Assembly: GCF_900099915.1 (NCBI RefSeq)
Contig: NZ_FNDB01000014.1
Span: 1-64,000, forward strand
Direction of reading: 5' to 3'
Source of the DNA: Flavobacterium omnivorum
GTDB taxonomy: Bacteria; Bacteroidota; Bacteroidia; Flavobacteriales; Flavobacteriaceae
DNA length: 64,000 nt
In this document: piece after piece, positions 17,623 through 25,779 of the stretch
Layout: every line of letters starts with the position of its first letter
How positions within the stretch are numbered: position 1 is the first letter of the stretch
Position numbers and translations under genes: made by a program
Notes under the pieces: generated by a model
Told to the model about the DNA's origin: nothing
Seen by the model: the letters and a program-made list of their open reading frames with translations, nothing else
Database searches by the model: none

Positions 17623-17662
17623 AAAAACAGATTGCTCGATCTTAAAAGCAATCTGTTTTTTT
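17623..17662 (+). terminator. rho-independent terminator after the LamG gene
   Basis: AAAAACAGATTGCT (17623-17636) pairs perfectly with AGCAATCTGTTTTT (17647-17660), then more T. Only 12 bases separate it from the esterase start codon. A possible promoter (TTG 17590-17592, 18 bp, TAATTTTA 17611-17618) just upstream might restart transcription for esterase-GH3. Confidence 0.85.
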
Positions 17663-17674
17663 AATTCTTTTCTA

Positions 17675-18388
17675 ATGAATAAAAAGCTTCTTTTTCTTTT
17701 CCTGATGGTAACCCAATTTTCGTTATCACAAAGTGATGTAATTGGTACCCTAAAAACCGAAATCGTACAAAAACTTGAATTAGCGTACGCTTTACACATT
17801 CCTAAAAATACAAAAGATAAAAAGTCGCTCATTGTTTTTCTTCATGGTTCTGGTGAAAAAGGAACCGATATCGAAAAAGTAAAAGCACATGGACCCTTCA
17901 AGTATTTGAAAAATCACGAATTAGATGCTTATGTTTTGGCACCGCAATGTCCTGAAAATGAATATTGGAATGAGGAAGTATTGTATCGTTTGATTCTTAA
18001 AATCCAGAAAGAAAATAACATCGACAGCAACAGAATTTATCTCACAGGTCTTAGTATGGGAGCTTGGGGCGCTTGGAATTTGGTTCTTGCACATCCTGAA
18101 ACCTTTGCCGCTTTGGTGCCTATTGCAGGATATGTAGATCGAATTCCTATGATTGAAAACTGTAAAATAAAAGATATTCCTACACGAATTTTTCATGGTT
18201 TGCTGGATGATGTCGTGAATGTGGAGTATTCGATTGCGATGTATAAAAAATTAAAAACCTGTAATACTAATGTGACGCTGACAATTTTTGATGATGCCAA
18301 TCACGACAGTTGGTCGCGAGTATATGACAACCAAGAAATTTATGATTGGATGTTCAAACAAATAAAAAACAGACAAAATGAAAATTAA
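17675..18388 (+). CDS. exported alpha/beta-hydrolase esterase of the PUL
   Basis: A 237-residue esterase-like enzyme with a signal peptide (1-18, FLMVTQFSLSQ). Alpha/beta-hydrolase landmarks: oxyanion loop FLHGSGEKG, nucleophile elbow TGLSMGAWG (Ser around 127), acid in HGLLDDVVN, and histidine in DDANHDSW. This is the PHB-depolymerase/dienelactone-hydrolase-like type often labelled 'prolyl oligopeptidase family'. Its last 11 bases overlap the GH3 start codon, so the two are translationally coupled. In a glycan locus it probably removes ester groups (acetyl, succinyl or similar) that block the glycosidases. The actual acyl group is unknown. Confidence 0.8.
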   Translation: MNKKLLFLFLMVTQFSLSQSDVIGTLKTEIVQKLELAYALHIPKNTKDKKSLIVFLHGSGEKGTDIEKVKAHGPFKYLKNHELDAYVLAPQCPENEYWNEEVLYRLILKIQKENNIDSNRIYLTGLSMGAWGAWNLVLAHPETFAALVPIAGYVDRIPMIENCKIKDIPTRIFHGLLDDVVNVEYSIAMYKKLKTCNTNVTLTIFDDANHDSWSRVYDNQEIYDWMFKQIKNRQNEN

Positions 18389-20678
18389 ATTGATCATACT
18401 ACTTTTTGGAATTTCTCTTTTTGGCTACAGCCAAAAAAAGACATCTAAAAAGGAGGTTAAAATTAAACCGAAAACAGAATTCGTAGCCGAGTTACTTTCG
18501 AAAATGACTCTGGAAGAGAAAATTGGGCAATTGAATTTACCAACTTCAGGTGATATTACTACCGGTGCGGCCAGTAGTTCTAATGTGGCTAAAAATATCG
18601 AAGACGGAAAAGTAGGTGGTTTATTCAACATCAAATCAGTTCAAAAAATAAAAGAAGTACAGAAAATTGCAGTTGAAAAAAGCCGATTGAAAATTCCGTT
18701 GCTTTTTGGGATGGACGTTATTCACGGCTACGAAACGACTTTTCCTATTCCGCTTGGATTGTCCGCTACTTGGGACATGAAGTTAATTGAAAGAAGTGCC
18801 CAAATTGCTGCAAAAGAAGCGAGTGCCGATGGGATCAACTGGACGTTTTCGCCGATGGTGGACATTTCTCGTGATCCACGTTGGGGAAGAGTTTCTGAAG
18901 GTTCTGGTGAAGATCCGTTTTTGGGAAGCGAAATTGCAAAAGCAATGGTGAATGGGTATCAACAAAATGATTTGTCAAAAAACAACACCATCTTATCGTG
19001 TGTCAAACATTTTGCTTTGTACGGCGCGCCAGAAGCTGGACGTGATTACAATACGGTTGATATGAGCCGAATTAAAATGTACAACGATTATTTTCCTCCA
19101 TACAAAGCTGCTATCGATGCTGGAGTGGGTTCAGTAATGGCTTCATTCAATGAAATTGATGGAATTCCTGCTACTGGAAATAAGTGGTTAATGACAGATG
19201 TATTGCGCAAGCAGTGGGGATTTGATGGTTTTGTCGTAACTGATTTTACTGGAATTCCGGAAATGATTGAACACGGAATGGGCGATTTGCAAACTGTATC
19301 TGCATTGGCTTTGAATGCCGGAATTGAAATGGACATGGTGGGCGAAGGTTTCCTGACGACTTTAAAAAAATCATTGGAGGAAGGAAAAGTAACGATCGAA
19401 CAAATCGATACTGCAACGCGTCTTATTTTGAATGCGAAATATGATTTGGGATTGTTCCATGATCCGTACAAATATTGTGATGAAAATAGAGCGAAAACAG
19501 AAATTTTCACAAAAAACCACAGAGCCGAAGCACGAGCTATTTCATCACAGTCTTTGGTTTTATTGAAAAATAGCAATCAGTTGCTTCCTTTGAAAAAATC
19601 AGGTACGATTGCTTTAATCGGACCATTGGCTGATGCCAAAGAAAATATGGCAGGAACTTGGAGTGTGGCTACTAATATGGATAAATCCATTTCATTAGTG
19701 GCAGGAATCAAAGAAGTGGCAGGGAAGGATACTAAAGTGCTTTACGCCAAAGGGAGTAATCTGGATTATGATGCAGCTTTGGAAGAAAAAGCAACCATGT
19801 TTGGGAAAACGTTACACCGTGATAGCAGAACTTCCGAAGAATTATTAGCAGAAGCCTTGAAAATTGCGAATCAATCCGACGTGATTGTAGCCGCTTTGGG
19901 TGAATCAGCAGAAATGTCTGGAGAAAGCAGCAGCAGAACGAACTTAGAGATTCCACAAGCGCAAAAAGACCTATTACAAGCCTTATTGAAAACAGGAAAA
20001 CCGGTTGTGTTAGTTTTATTTACAGGCCGTCCATTGGTTTTGGTGCAGGAAAATGAAACAGTTCCAGCTATTTTGAATACTTGGTTTGCAGGAAGTGAAG
20101 CCGGAAGTGCTATTGCTGATGTTTTGTTTGGAAATGAAAACCCTTCTGGAAAATTAACGGCTACTTTTCCAAGAAGTGTTGGTCAAGTCCCTATTTATTA
20201 CAATCATAAAAACACGGGAAGACCGTTAGGCAATAAAGAAGGAAAATTCGAAAAATTCAGATCAAATTATATCGACGAAAGAAACGAACCTTTATATCCG
20301 TTTGGTTTTGGATTGAGTTATACGACTTTTGGATATTCAAACTTGAAAATTTCATCGGATAAAATGAACTTCAATGAGAAAGTAAAAGTGACAGTTGATG
20401 TAACCAATACTGGGAATTATGAAGGTAAAGAAGTAGTTCAGTTGTACATAAGAGATTTAATAGGTTCCGTTACAAGACCGCTAAAAGAGTTGAAAGGTTT
20501 CCAGAAAATTGCCCTTAAAAAGGGAGAAAAACAAACGGTTACTTTTGAAATTTCTGTTGAAGAATTAAAATTTTATAATTCAGAGCTGCAGTTTATCGCT
20601 GAGCCTGGTAGTTTTGATGTATTTGTAGGTACGAATTCCAGTACTGATAACAAGGTTAGTTTTAAGTTGATTAAATAA
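18378..20678 (+). CDS. bglX: GH3 beta-glucosidase (BglX type)
   Basis: A 766-residue periplasmic GH3 enzyme that removes glucose from the non-reducing end of beta-linked oligosaccharides. Signal peptide 1-18 (LFGISLFGYSQ). The (beta/alpha)8 domain has MTLEEKIGQLN, LLFGMDVIHGYETTFPIPLG, SPMVDISRDPRWGR, GEDPFLGS, KHFALYGAPEAGRDYN and the nucleophile Asp289 in GFVVTDFTG. An alpha/beta-sandwich domain follows (about 390-600; VVAALGESAEMSGES), and then a C-terminal fibronectin-III-like domain (about 650-760). Linkage preference cannot be read from sequence. Pairing with a GH144 enzyme suggests sophoro-oligosaccharides. A terminator follows directly. Confidence 0.93.
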   Translation: MKIKLIILLFGISLFGYSQKKTSKKEVKIKPKTEFVAELLSKMTLEEKIGQLNLPTSGDITTGAASSSNVAKNIEDGKVGGLFNIKSVQKIKEVQKIAVEKSRLKIPLLFGMDVIHGYETTFPIPLGLSATWDMKLIERSAQIAAKEASADGINWTFSPMVDISRDPRWGRVSEGSGEDPFLGSEIAKAMVNGYQQNDLSKNNTILSCVKHFALYGAPEAGRDYNTVDMSRIKMYNDYFPPYKAAIDAGVGSVMASFNEIDGIPATGNKWLMTDVLRKQWGFDGFVVTDFTGIPEMIEHGMGDLQTVSALALNAGIEMDMVGEGFLTTLKKSLEEGKVTIEQIDTATRLILNAKYDLGLFHDPYKYCDENRAKTEIFTKNHRAEARAISSQSLVLLKNSNQLLPLKKSGTIALIGPLADAKENMAGTWSVATNMDKSISLVAGIKEVAGKDTKVLYAKGSNLDYDAALEEKATMFGKTLHRDSRTSEELLAEALKIANQSDVIVAALGESAEMSGESSSRTNLEIPQAQKDLLQALLKTGKPVVLVLFTGRPLVLVQENETVPAILNTWFAGSEAGSAIADVLFGNENPSGKLTATFPRSVGQVPIYYNHKNTGRPLGNKEGKFEKFRSNYIDERNEPLYPFGFGLSYTTFGYSNLKISSDKMNFNEKVKVTVDVTNTGNYEGKEVVQLYIRDLIGSVTRPLKELKGFQKIALKKGEKQTVTFEISVEELKFYNSELQFIAEPGSFDVFVGTNSSTDNKVSFKLIK

Positions 20679-20703
20679 ATTTGGTTTGTTTATTTAAGAT
20701 CAG

Positions 20704-20735
20704 CCCTTTGGTATTTATACCGGAGGGTTTTTTTT
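20704..20735 (+). terminator. rho-independent terminator of esterase-GH3
   Basis: CCCTTTGGTAT (20704-20714) pairs with ATACCGGAGGG (20717-20727), including two central U-G pairs, and is followed by eight T. Confidence 0.88.
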
Positions 20736-20769
20736 GTAACAAAAAAAATGGATTTGTTAAAACGGATAC

Positions 20770-20799
20770 TTTGATACAACTCTATTTTATTTACTTTTA
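20770..20799 (+). promoter_or_regulatory. candidate promoter of the GH97 gene
   Basis: TTTG (20770-20773), 18 bp, TACTTTTA (20792-20799), one mismatch from TAnnTTTG. The start codon is 24 bases downstream. It lies between the GH3 terminator and the GH97 gene, so GH97 appears to be its own transcription unit. Confidence 0.5.
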
Positions 20800-20822
20800 T
20801 CAATTCAAAAAAATCAATCAAA

Positions 20823-22919
20823 ATGAAATATTTATTTTCTCTTTGCCTGCTCTTTATATTGAGTTTTGCACAGGCACAAAACGCCGCATCGCCATCGGGT
20901 AAAATTGCCTTAAATTTCAAATTAGGGACAAATGGTCAACCTTATTATTCCGTAAATTACAAAAACAAAGCGGTCGTTTTAGAAAGTGCTTTAGGTATAA
21001 GATTAAAGGAAAAACCAGCTTTAGACGCAAATTTTGAAATATTGACTTCAAAAACTTCAAGCTTCAAGGAATCTTGGAAACCAGTTTTAGGAGAACAATC
21101 CAGTATTAAAAATCACTATAATGAACTTAATATTTCGCTTATCAACAAGGAAACGAAGGTGAAAATGAATATCATTTTTAGAGTTTTTGATGAAGGAGTG
21201 GCTTTTAGATACGATTTTCCTAAACAAGCGGAGTTGAATTATTTCATCATTTCGGATGAGGTTACCCAATTCAATTTAACCGAAAACAATAAAGTATTCT
21301 GGATTCCAGGAGATTTCGACAGCAATGAATACGAATACAACGAAACTAAGTTTTCTGATATTGATAATTCCAAAATCAATATGAATAACGGAATTGGAGT
21401 AAAATCTATTCCAGGAAAATATATGGTTCAAACGCCGTTAATGATGAAAGCGCCTTCAGGTTTGTATCTCAATATTTTTGAAGCTGCTGTTGTTAATTAT
21501 CCGGTGATGCATTTGAATGCAGATGTGACAAATTATAAATTAAAAGCTGAATTAGTTCCTAATGCTATTGGCGACAAAGCCTATTTGCAAACGCCATGTG
21601 TGTCGCCTTGGAGAACGATTATGATTAGTGATGATGCCCGGGATATTGTAAGTTCTAAGATGATTTTGAACCTAAATGAACCTTCAAAATTAGAAGATAC
21701 TTCTTGGATCAAGCCTATGAAATATGTCGGGATATGGTGGGAAATGCACGTAGGGAAATCTACTTGGGATTATGCCGGTTCTCAAAATGCCACTAATTTT
21801 GCAGATGCGCCAAAAGCGTCAGGAAAGCACGGTGCTACTACCGAAAATACGAAACGATACATTGATTTTGCTGCAAAAAACGGTTTTGACGGGGTTCTTG
21901 TCGAAGGTTGGAATGTAGGTTGGGAAGATTGGAATGGAAACTGGAAAGAGGAAGTTTTTGATTTTACTACGCCGTATCCGGATTTCGATATTGCAGCTCT
22001 TTCGGCTTATGCCAAAGAAAAAAATGTCAAAATGATCATGCATCATGAAACATCGGGTTCTGTCAGTAATTACGAAAGACACTTGGATCGTGCTTTTGAT
22101 TTGATGAAAAAATACGAGTATCCAGCAGTAAAATCGGGTTATGTGGGTAAAATTATTCCGCGTGGCGAGTTTCATGATGGACAATCCATGGTGAATCATT
22201 TCAATTTTGTGGTAAAACGCGCTGCGGATTATAAGATCATGATTAACTCGCATGAATCGTCAAGACCAACCGGTTACGGAAGAACGTATCCTAATTATAT
22301 CGCTGCTGAAGCGGCTCGTGGTAATGAATTCAATGCTTGGAGCGTTGGGAATCCACCAATGCATGAAACCATTTTGCCTTTTACCAGACAATTGGGCGGA
22401 CCTATGGATTATACACCAGGAATATTTGAAATTAAAATGAGTTATTATGATAAAAATAAAACAGAGCAGGTTCATACTACTTTAGCCAAGCAACTCGCTT
22501 TGTACGTAACGATGTATTCCCCGTTGCAAATGGCGGCCGATTTATTAGAGAATTACGAGAAATATCCGGATGCTTTTCAGTTTATCAAAGATGTAGAAAC
22601 AGATTGGGATGAAAGCAAATATTTAGAATCTGAACCCGGTGATTATGTTACAGTTGCCCGAAAAACTAAAGGAAAAGAAACTTGGTTTTTGGGAGCAATC
22701 ACAGATGAGAATGCCAGGACATCAGAAATAAGATTAGACTTCCTGACCAAAGGAAAAAAATACAAAGCCATCATTTATGAAGATGCTAAAAATGCTGATT
22801 GGAAGAACAATCCAATTGCATATCAAATCAAGACTATTCTGGTGACCAGCAAATCAAAAATCAAATTAAATTTGGCTCCGGGTGGAGGAACAGCAATCAG
22901 TTTCGAACCGATCCAATAA
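20823..22919 (+). CDS. susB: GH97 alpha-glucosidase, SusB-like (inverting type)
   Basis: A 698-residue exported glycoside hydrolase. Signal peptide (1-18, ILSFAQAQ); N-terminal beta-super-sandwich (about 25-270); catalytic (beta/alpha)8 barrel (about 285-600; KYVGIWWEMHVGKSTW); C-terminal beta domain. Residues aligned by spacing to B. thetaiotaomicron SusB, from memory: Glu409 in MHHETSG, Glu478 in NSHESSRPTG, Glu496 in IAAEAARGNE and Glu502 in NEFNAW, all offset by 30 from SusB 439/508/526/532. Having Glu at 478 points to the inverting alpha-glucosidase subgroup and not the retaining alpha-galactosidase subgroup. Ca2+ is expected in the active site. It has its own promoter and terminator and follows a beta-glucan-type operon. 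Confidence 0.92.
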   Translation: MKYLFSLCLLFILSFAQAQNAASPSGKIALNFKLGTNGQPYYSVNYKNKAVVLESALGIRLKEKPALDANFEILTSKTSSFKESWKPVLGEQSSIKNHYNELNISLINKETKVKMNIIFRVFDEGVAFRYDFPKQAELNYFIISDEVTQFNLTENNKVFWIPGDFDSNEYEYNETKFSDIDNSKINMNNGIGVKSIPGKYMVQTPLMMKAPSGLYLNIFEAAVVNYPVMHLNADVTNYKLKAELVPNAIGDKAYLQTPCVSPWRTIMISDDARDIVSSKMILNLNEPSKLEDTSWIKPMKYVGIWWEMHVGKSTWDYAGSQNATNFADAPKASGKHGATTENTKRYIDFAAKNGFDGVLVEGWNVGWEDWNGNWKEEVFDFTTPYPDFDIAALSAYAKEKNVKMIMHHETSGSVSNYERHLDRAFDLMKKYEYPAVKSGYVGKIIPRGEFHDGQSMVNHFNFVVKRAADYKIMINSHESSRPTGYGRTYPNYIAAEAARGNEFNAWSVGNPPMHETILPFTRQLGGPMDYTPGIFEIKMSYYDKNKTEQVHTTLAKQLALYVTMYSPLQMAADLLENYEKYPDAFQFIKDVETDWDESKYLESEPGDYVTVARKTKGKETWFLGAITDENARTSEIRLDFLTKGKKYKAIIYEDAKNADWKNNPIAYQIKTILVTSKSKIKLNLAPGGGTAISFEPIQ

Positions 22920-22923
22920 TTGT

Positions 22924-22963
22924 TAAATCCTGCATGAGCTTTCAAACTTGCAGGATTTTTTTT
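22924..22963 (+). terminator. rho-independent terminator of the GH97 gene
   Basis: AAATCCTGCA (22925-22934) pairs with TGCAGGATTT (22949-22958), with T's to 22963. Confidence 0.88.
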
Positions 22964-22980
22964 GAATCTAACATAAATTA

Positions 22981-22998
22981 TTCGTAAAGAATTACGAA
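22981..22998. promoter_or_regulatory. 7-bp inverted repeat upstream of the M28 peptidase gene
   Basis: TTCGTAA (22981-22987), AGAA, TTACGAA (22992-22998). It is a perfect 18-bp interrupted palindrome about 60 bases before the start codon. It could be an operator or a small hairpin; no consensus promoter was seen here. Confidence 0.3.
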
Positions 22999-23060
22999 AT
23001 TGCGACAGCAACCAGAACCAAAATTATAAAGAAGAATACAAAAAAAGACCTCAATTTATT

Positions 23061-24440
23061 ATGAAAAAATCAATTGTTTTAGCAGCACTTTTATTTGGTG
23101 GAATCACCGTATTTGCGCAAACTAAAGACGAACAAACGTTAAAAGATATTTATAAATCTTCCCTGACTAATGCCAAATGTTATCCTTGGCTGGGACATTT
23201 ATCTAACACCATCGGATCCAGATTATCAGGTTCCACAGGAGCTGAAAAAGCCGTTTTGTATGCCAAAGCACAATTAGAAACACTGGGTTTAGACAAAGTG
23301 TACCTTCAGGAAGTAATGGTGCCAAAATGGGTTCGGGGCGAAAAAGAAATCGCGTATTTACAAGTGGGGAAACAAAAGATCACTTTCCCAATATGTGCGC
23401 TAGGCGGTTCTGTAGCAACACCAAAAGCTGGATTGAATGCCAATGTGATAGAAGTAAAAAGTTTAGAAGAATTAGCCGCTCTTGGCGAAGCAAAAGTAAA
23501 AGGAAAAATTATTTTCTTTAATAGACCCATGAATCCTGAGTTTGTAGAAACATTTAAGGCTTACAGTGGTTGCGTGGACCAGAGATCATCAGGTGCGAGA
23601 GAGGCAGGGAAATTAGGTGCTTTGGCAGTGATTGTTCGTTCAATGAACTTAAGATTAGATGATTTCCCGCATACAGGTGCAACTAATTATGGAGATATTG
23701 TCAAAGAACAACGCATTCCAGCAACTGCTATTAGTACGAACGGAGCTGAACTTTTAAGCAAAAGTTTGAAAGCCAATCAAAATGCAACTTTTTATTTGAA
23801 ACAATCTTGTGAAACATTTGCTGATGTTTTGTCCTACAATGTAGTCGGTGAAATAACGGGTTCTGAACATCCTGAAAGAATAATGGTTGTTGGTGGTCAC
23901 CTTGATTCTTGGGATCTTGGAGATGGTTCTCATGACGATGGCGCAGGATGTGTCCAAAGTATGGAAGTGTTGAATATCTTCAAAAATATTGGATACAAGC
24001 CTAAAAACACGTTACGTGTGGTATTGTTTATGAACGAAGAAAACGGCGTTCGAGGTGGGAAAGAATATGAAACACAGTCCAATAAAAAGAATGAAAATCA
24101 CATTTTTGCTTTAGAAAGTGATTCGGGTGGGTTTTCACCAAGAGGATTTTCAATTGAAGCTGATGAAGCTAATTTCAATAAAATCAGTAGTTGGGCTACG
24201 TTATTCGAACCCTATTTAATCCATAAATTGGTAAAAGGGCATTCTGGTGTTGATATTGGTCCATTGCAATCCAATCACATTGTAAAGGTAGGATTACAAC
24301 CGGATTCTCAGCGTTATTTTGATTATCATCACGCTGCCAATGATACTTTTGATGCTGTCAATAAAAGAGAGTTAGAATTAGGAGCGGCAGCAATGGCTTC
24401 TTTAGTTTATTTAATGGATCAAAACGGTATTGCAAAATAG
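23061..24440 (+). CDS. secreted M28-family zinc aminopeptidase
   Basis: A 459-residue exported peptidase of family M28 (the Q/PCP-like branch with a PA insert). Signal peptide 1-19 (GGITVFAQ). A PA-domain-like insert lies at about 120-240. The M28 catalytic core shows the co-catalytic zinc ligands in order: GGHLDSWD (His, then Asp as general position), GSHDDGAG (bridging Asp), FMNEENG (catalytic Glu and ligand), ESDSGGF (Asp) and DYHHAANDTFD (His). It releases N-terminal amino acids or dipeptides outside the inner membrane. It follows the GH97 terminator and belongs to a separate unit. It shares a hairpin at its 3' end with the convergent histidine kinase gene. Confidence 0.92.
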   Translation: MKKSIVLAALLFGGITVFAQTKDEQTLKDIYKSSLTNAKCYPWLGHLSNTIGSRLSGSTGAEKAVLYAKAQLETLGLDKVYLQEVMVPKWVRGEKEIAYLQVGKQKITFPICALGGSVATPKAGLNANVIEVKSLEELAALGEAKVKGKIIFFNRPMNPEFVETFKAYSGCVDQRSSGAREAGKLGALAVIVRSMNLRLDDFPHTGATNYGDIVKEQRIPATAISTNGAELLSKSLKANQNATFYLKQSCETFADVLSYNVVGEITGSEHPERIMVVGGHLDSWDLGDGSHDDGAGCVQSMEVLNIFKNIGYKPKNTLRVVLFMNEENGVRGGKEYETQSNKKNENHIFALESDSGGFSPRGFSIEADEANFNKISSWATLFEPYLIHKLVKGHSGVDIGPLQSNHIVKVGLQPDSQRYFDYHHAANDTFDAVNKRELELGAAAMASLVYLMDQNGIAK

Positions 24441-24455
24441 AAACATACTTATTCT

Positions 24456-24508
24456 TGAAGGTGCTACATTCTCAATATTTGAAAGAAATAATGAATGTAG
24501 TACCTTCA
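24456..24508. other. 16-bp inverted repeat at the convergent ends of the peptidase and kinase genes
   Basis: GAAGGTGCTACATTC (24457-24471) can pair with GAATGTAGTACCTTC (24493-24507), with one G-U pair and one extra flanking A-T pair. The right arm encodes the last codons of the histidine kinase; the left arm lies just past its stop codon. It probably ends or stabilises both transcripts. No long T run follows on either strand. Confidence 0.6.
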
Positions 24509-25566
24509 TTTATTTTACTCTCCACGGCAATTCTTCCGCCTAAACTGGTGATGTGATTGTAGACCAAATAGAGACCAATACCATTGCTGTCAATGTTACT
24601 GTGGAATTTTTGATACAATCCAAAAATCTTATCTTTTACTTTATCCATATCAAAACCGAGTCCTTCATCCGAAAATACTAATTGGTTTACTCCATTGACT
24701 TTTCTGGATTCGATGGTAATAAGTGGTACTTGATGTGGTTTTGCGTATTTAATGGAATTAGTAAGTAAATTCAAAAATATACTTTTGATGTATGCTTTGT
24801 TAAAAGTAATATTCTCAAAAGCTGAAAAGTCAATATTAATAACTGCTTTTGAATCGCGGACTAAAGAATTTATGGAAGTAAGCACTTTATTAAGGGATTC
24901 ATTTAAATTTATTTCTTCAATTTGAGTATTAATACTCTGGTTTTCTACTAATTGATCAATGGAATCATTTAAAGTTTGTTTTAAATTTTCACTAGTTAAT
25001 TTAAGAATTTCTACTAACTCCAATGTCTCTGGATCATTGATTTTTGAAACATCAATGAGACTAAAAACCGAAAGCATATTATTGATAGGTGACTTTAAAT
25101 CATGGGATGTTTTGTGTGATAAAACGGTAAGTTCCTTATTGATTTTTGTAAGATTTGCAAGAAGTAAATTACGCTCTTCTTCAATTCTTTTTTTATGTGT
25201 AATGTTTTTGGCAATTGCATACACTAATTTCTCCGACTCAACAGGCATTGATGTCCATGATAACCAGACAATTTCTCCACTTTTAGTTAGATAGCGGTTT
25301 TCAAAATTCAAAAGTGGTTTGTTTTTATAAACTTGTTCTCTGGTTTCTATTGTAATTTGGAGGTCTGCTGTATAAACAAAACTGCTGATTGGTCGAGAAT
25401 ATAATTCCTCTTCCGTAAAACCTAATAATTTTGAAACAGCCGGATTTATTCTTCTAAAATAGCCATCAAATCCTGCTATACATATAAAATCAGCTGAGAT
25501 ATTGAAAAAATTATCAAAGTGATAGTCTGTTTTTAAAGTAGATGAGGTGGTGTTATTTTTGGTCAT
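24472..25566 (-). CDS. PAS-domain sensor histidine kinase
   Basis: A 364-residue soluble kinase with no membrane segment. A PAS domain occupies about 15-125 (FNISADFICIAGFDGYFRRI). A short linker coiled coil (about 130-150) leads to a HisKA dimerisation domain with the H-box HKTSHDLKSPINNML (His about 155). The HATPase domain is at about 250-364, with N-box LNLLTNSIKYAKP, G1 FSDEGLGFDM and G2 NGIGLYLVYNHITSLGG. It would sense an intracellular cue and phosphorylate a separate response regulator; none is adjacent. The only receiver protein in the window (46178-46549) is 21 kb away, so pairing is not implied. The last 15 coding bases are part of a hairpin with the 3' flank. Confidence 0.9.
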   Translation of the reverse strand: MTKNNTTSSTLKTDYHFDNFFNISADFICIAGFDGYFRRINPAVSKLLGFTEEELYSRPISSFVYTADLQITIETREQVYKNKPLLNFENRYLTKSGEIVWLSWTSMPVESEKLVYAIAKNITHKKRIEEERNLLLANLTKINKELTVLSHKTSHDLKSPINNMLSVFSLIDVSKINDPETLELVEILKLTSENLKQTLNDSIDQLVENQSINTQIEEINLNESLNKVLTSINSLVRDSKAVINIDFSAFENITFNKAYIKSIFLNLLTNSIKYAKPHQVPLITIESRKVNGVNQLVFSDEGLGFDMDKVKDKIFGLYQKFHSNIDSNGIGLYLVYNHITSLGGRIAVESKINEGTTFIISFKY

Positions 25567-25728
25567 TTATAATTTTATGGAATTACATTTATTAAAATTA
25601 CTCAACTTGAAACAAGCAAATCCGATGATAAATTTAACTATTTAAAATTTTAAAAAAAAGAAAAAAAATCAATTAATCAAACAGTTGTTAATTTTATATA
25701 TTTTTGTTTTTTTTTAAATTAAATTCAT

Positions 25729-25755
25729 AAAAAAAGCCATCATATATGACAGCTT
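25729..25755 (-). terminator. probable terminator of the outer-membrane protein gene
   Basis: The minus strand reads AAGC-TG-TCATATATGA-TG-GCTT followed by T's: two paired segments separated by a small symmetric internal loop. It lies 25 bases past the stop codon at 25780. Confidence 0.65.
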
Positions 25756-25779
25756 ATTTAATTTTTGATAATGGATGAA

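Noticed and set aside
19088..19576. 162-codon ORF antisense to the GH3 gene
   Set aside because: Complete overlap with conserved GH3 motifs; no independent promoter or family signature.
21819..22253. 144-codon ORF antisense to the GH97 catalytic region
   Set aside because: Shadow of a conserved coding region; rich in His/Ile/Phe, with no domain.
24472..25566. Pairing the PAS kinase with the split LytTR regulator as one two-component system
   Set aside because: They are 21 kb apart, and LytTR regulators usually pair with LytS/His_kinase-type sensors, which this kinase does not resemble.
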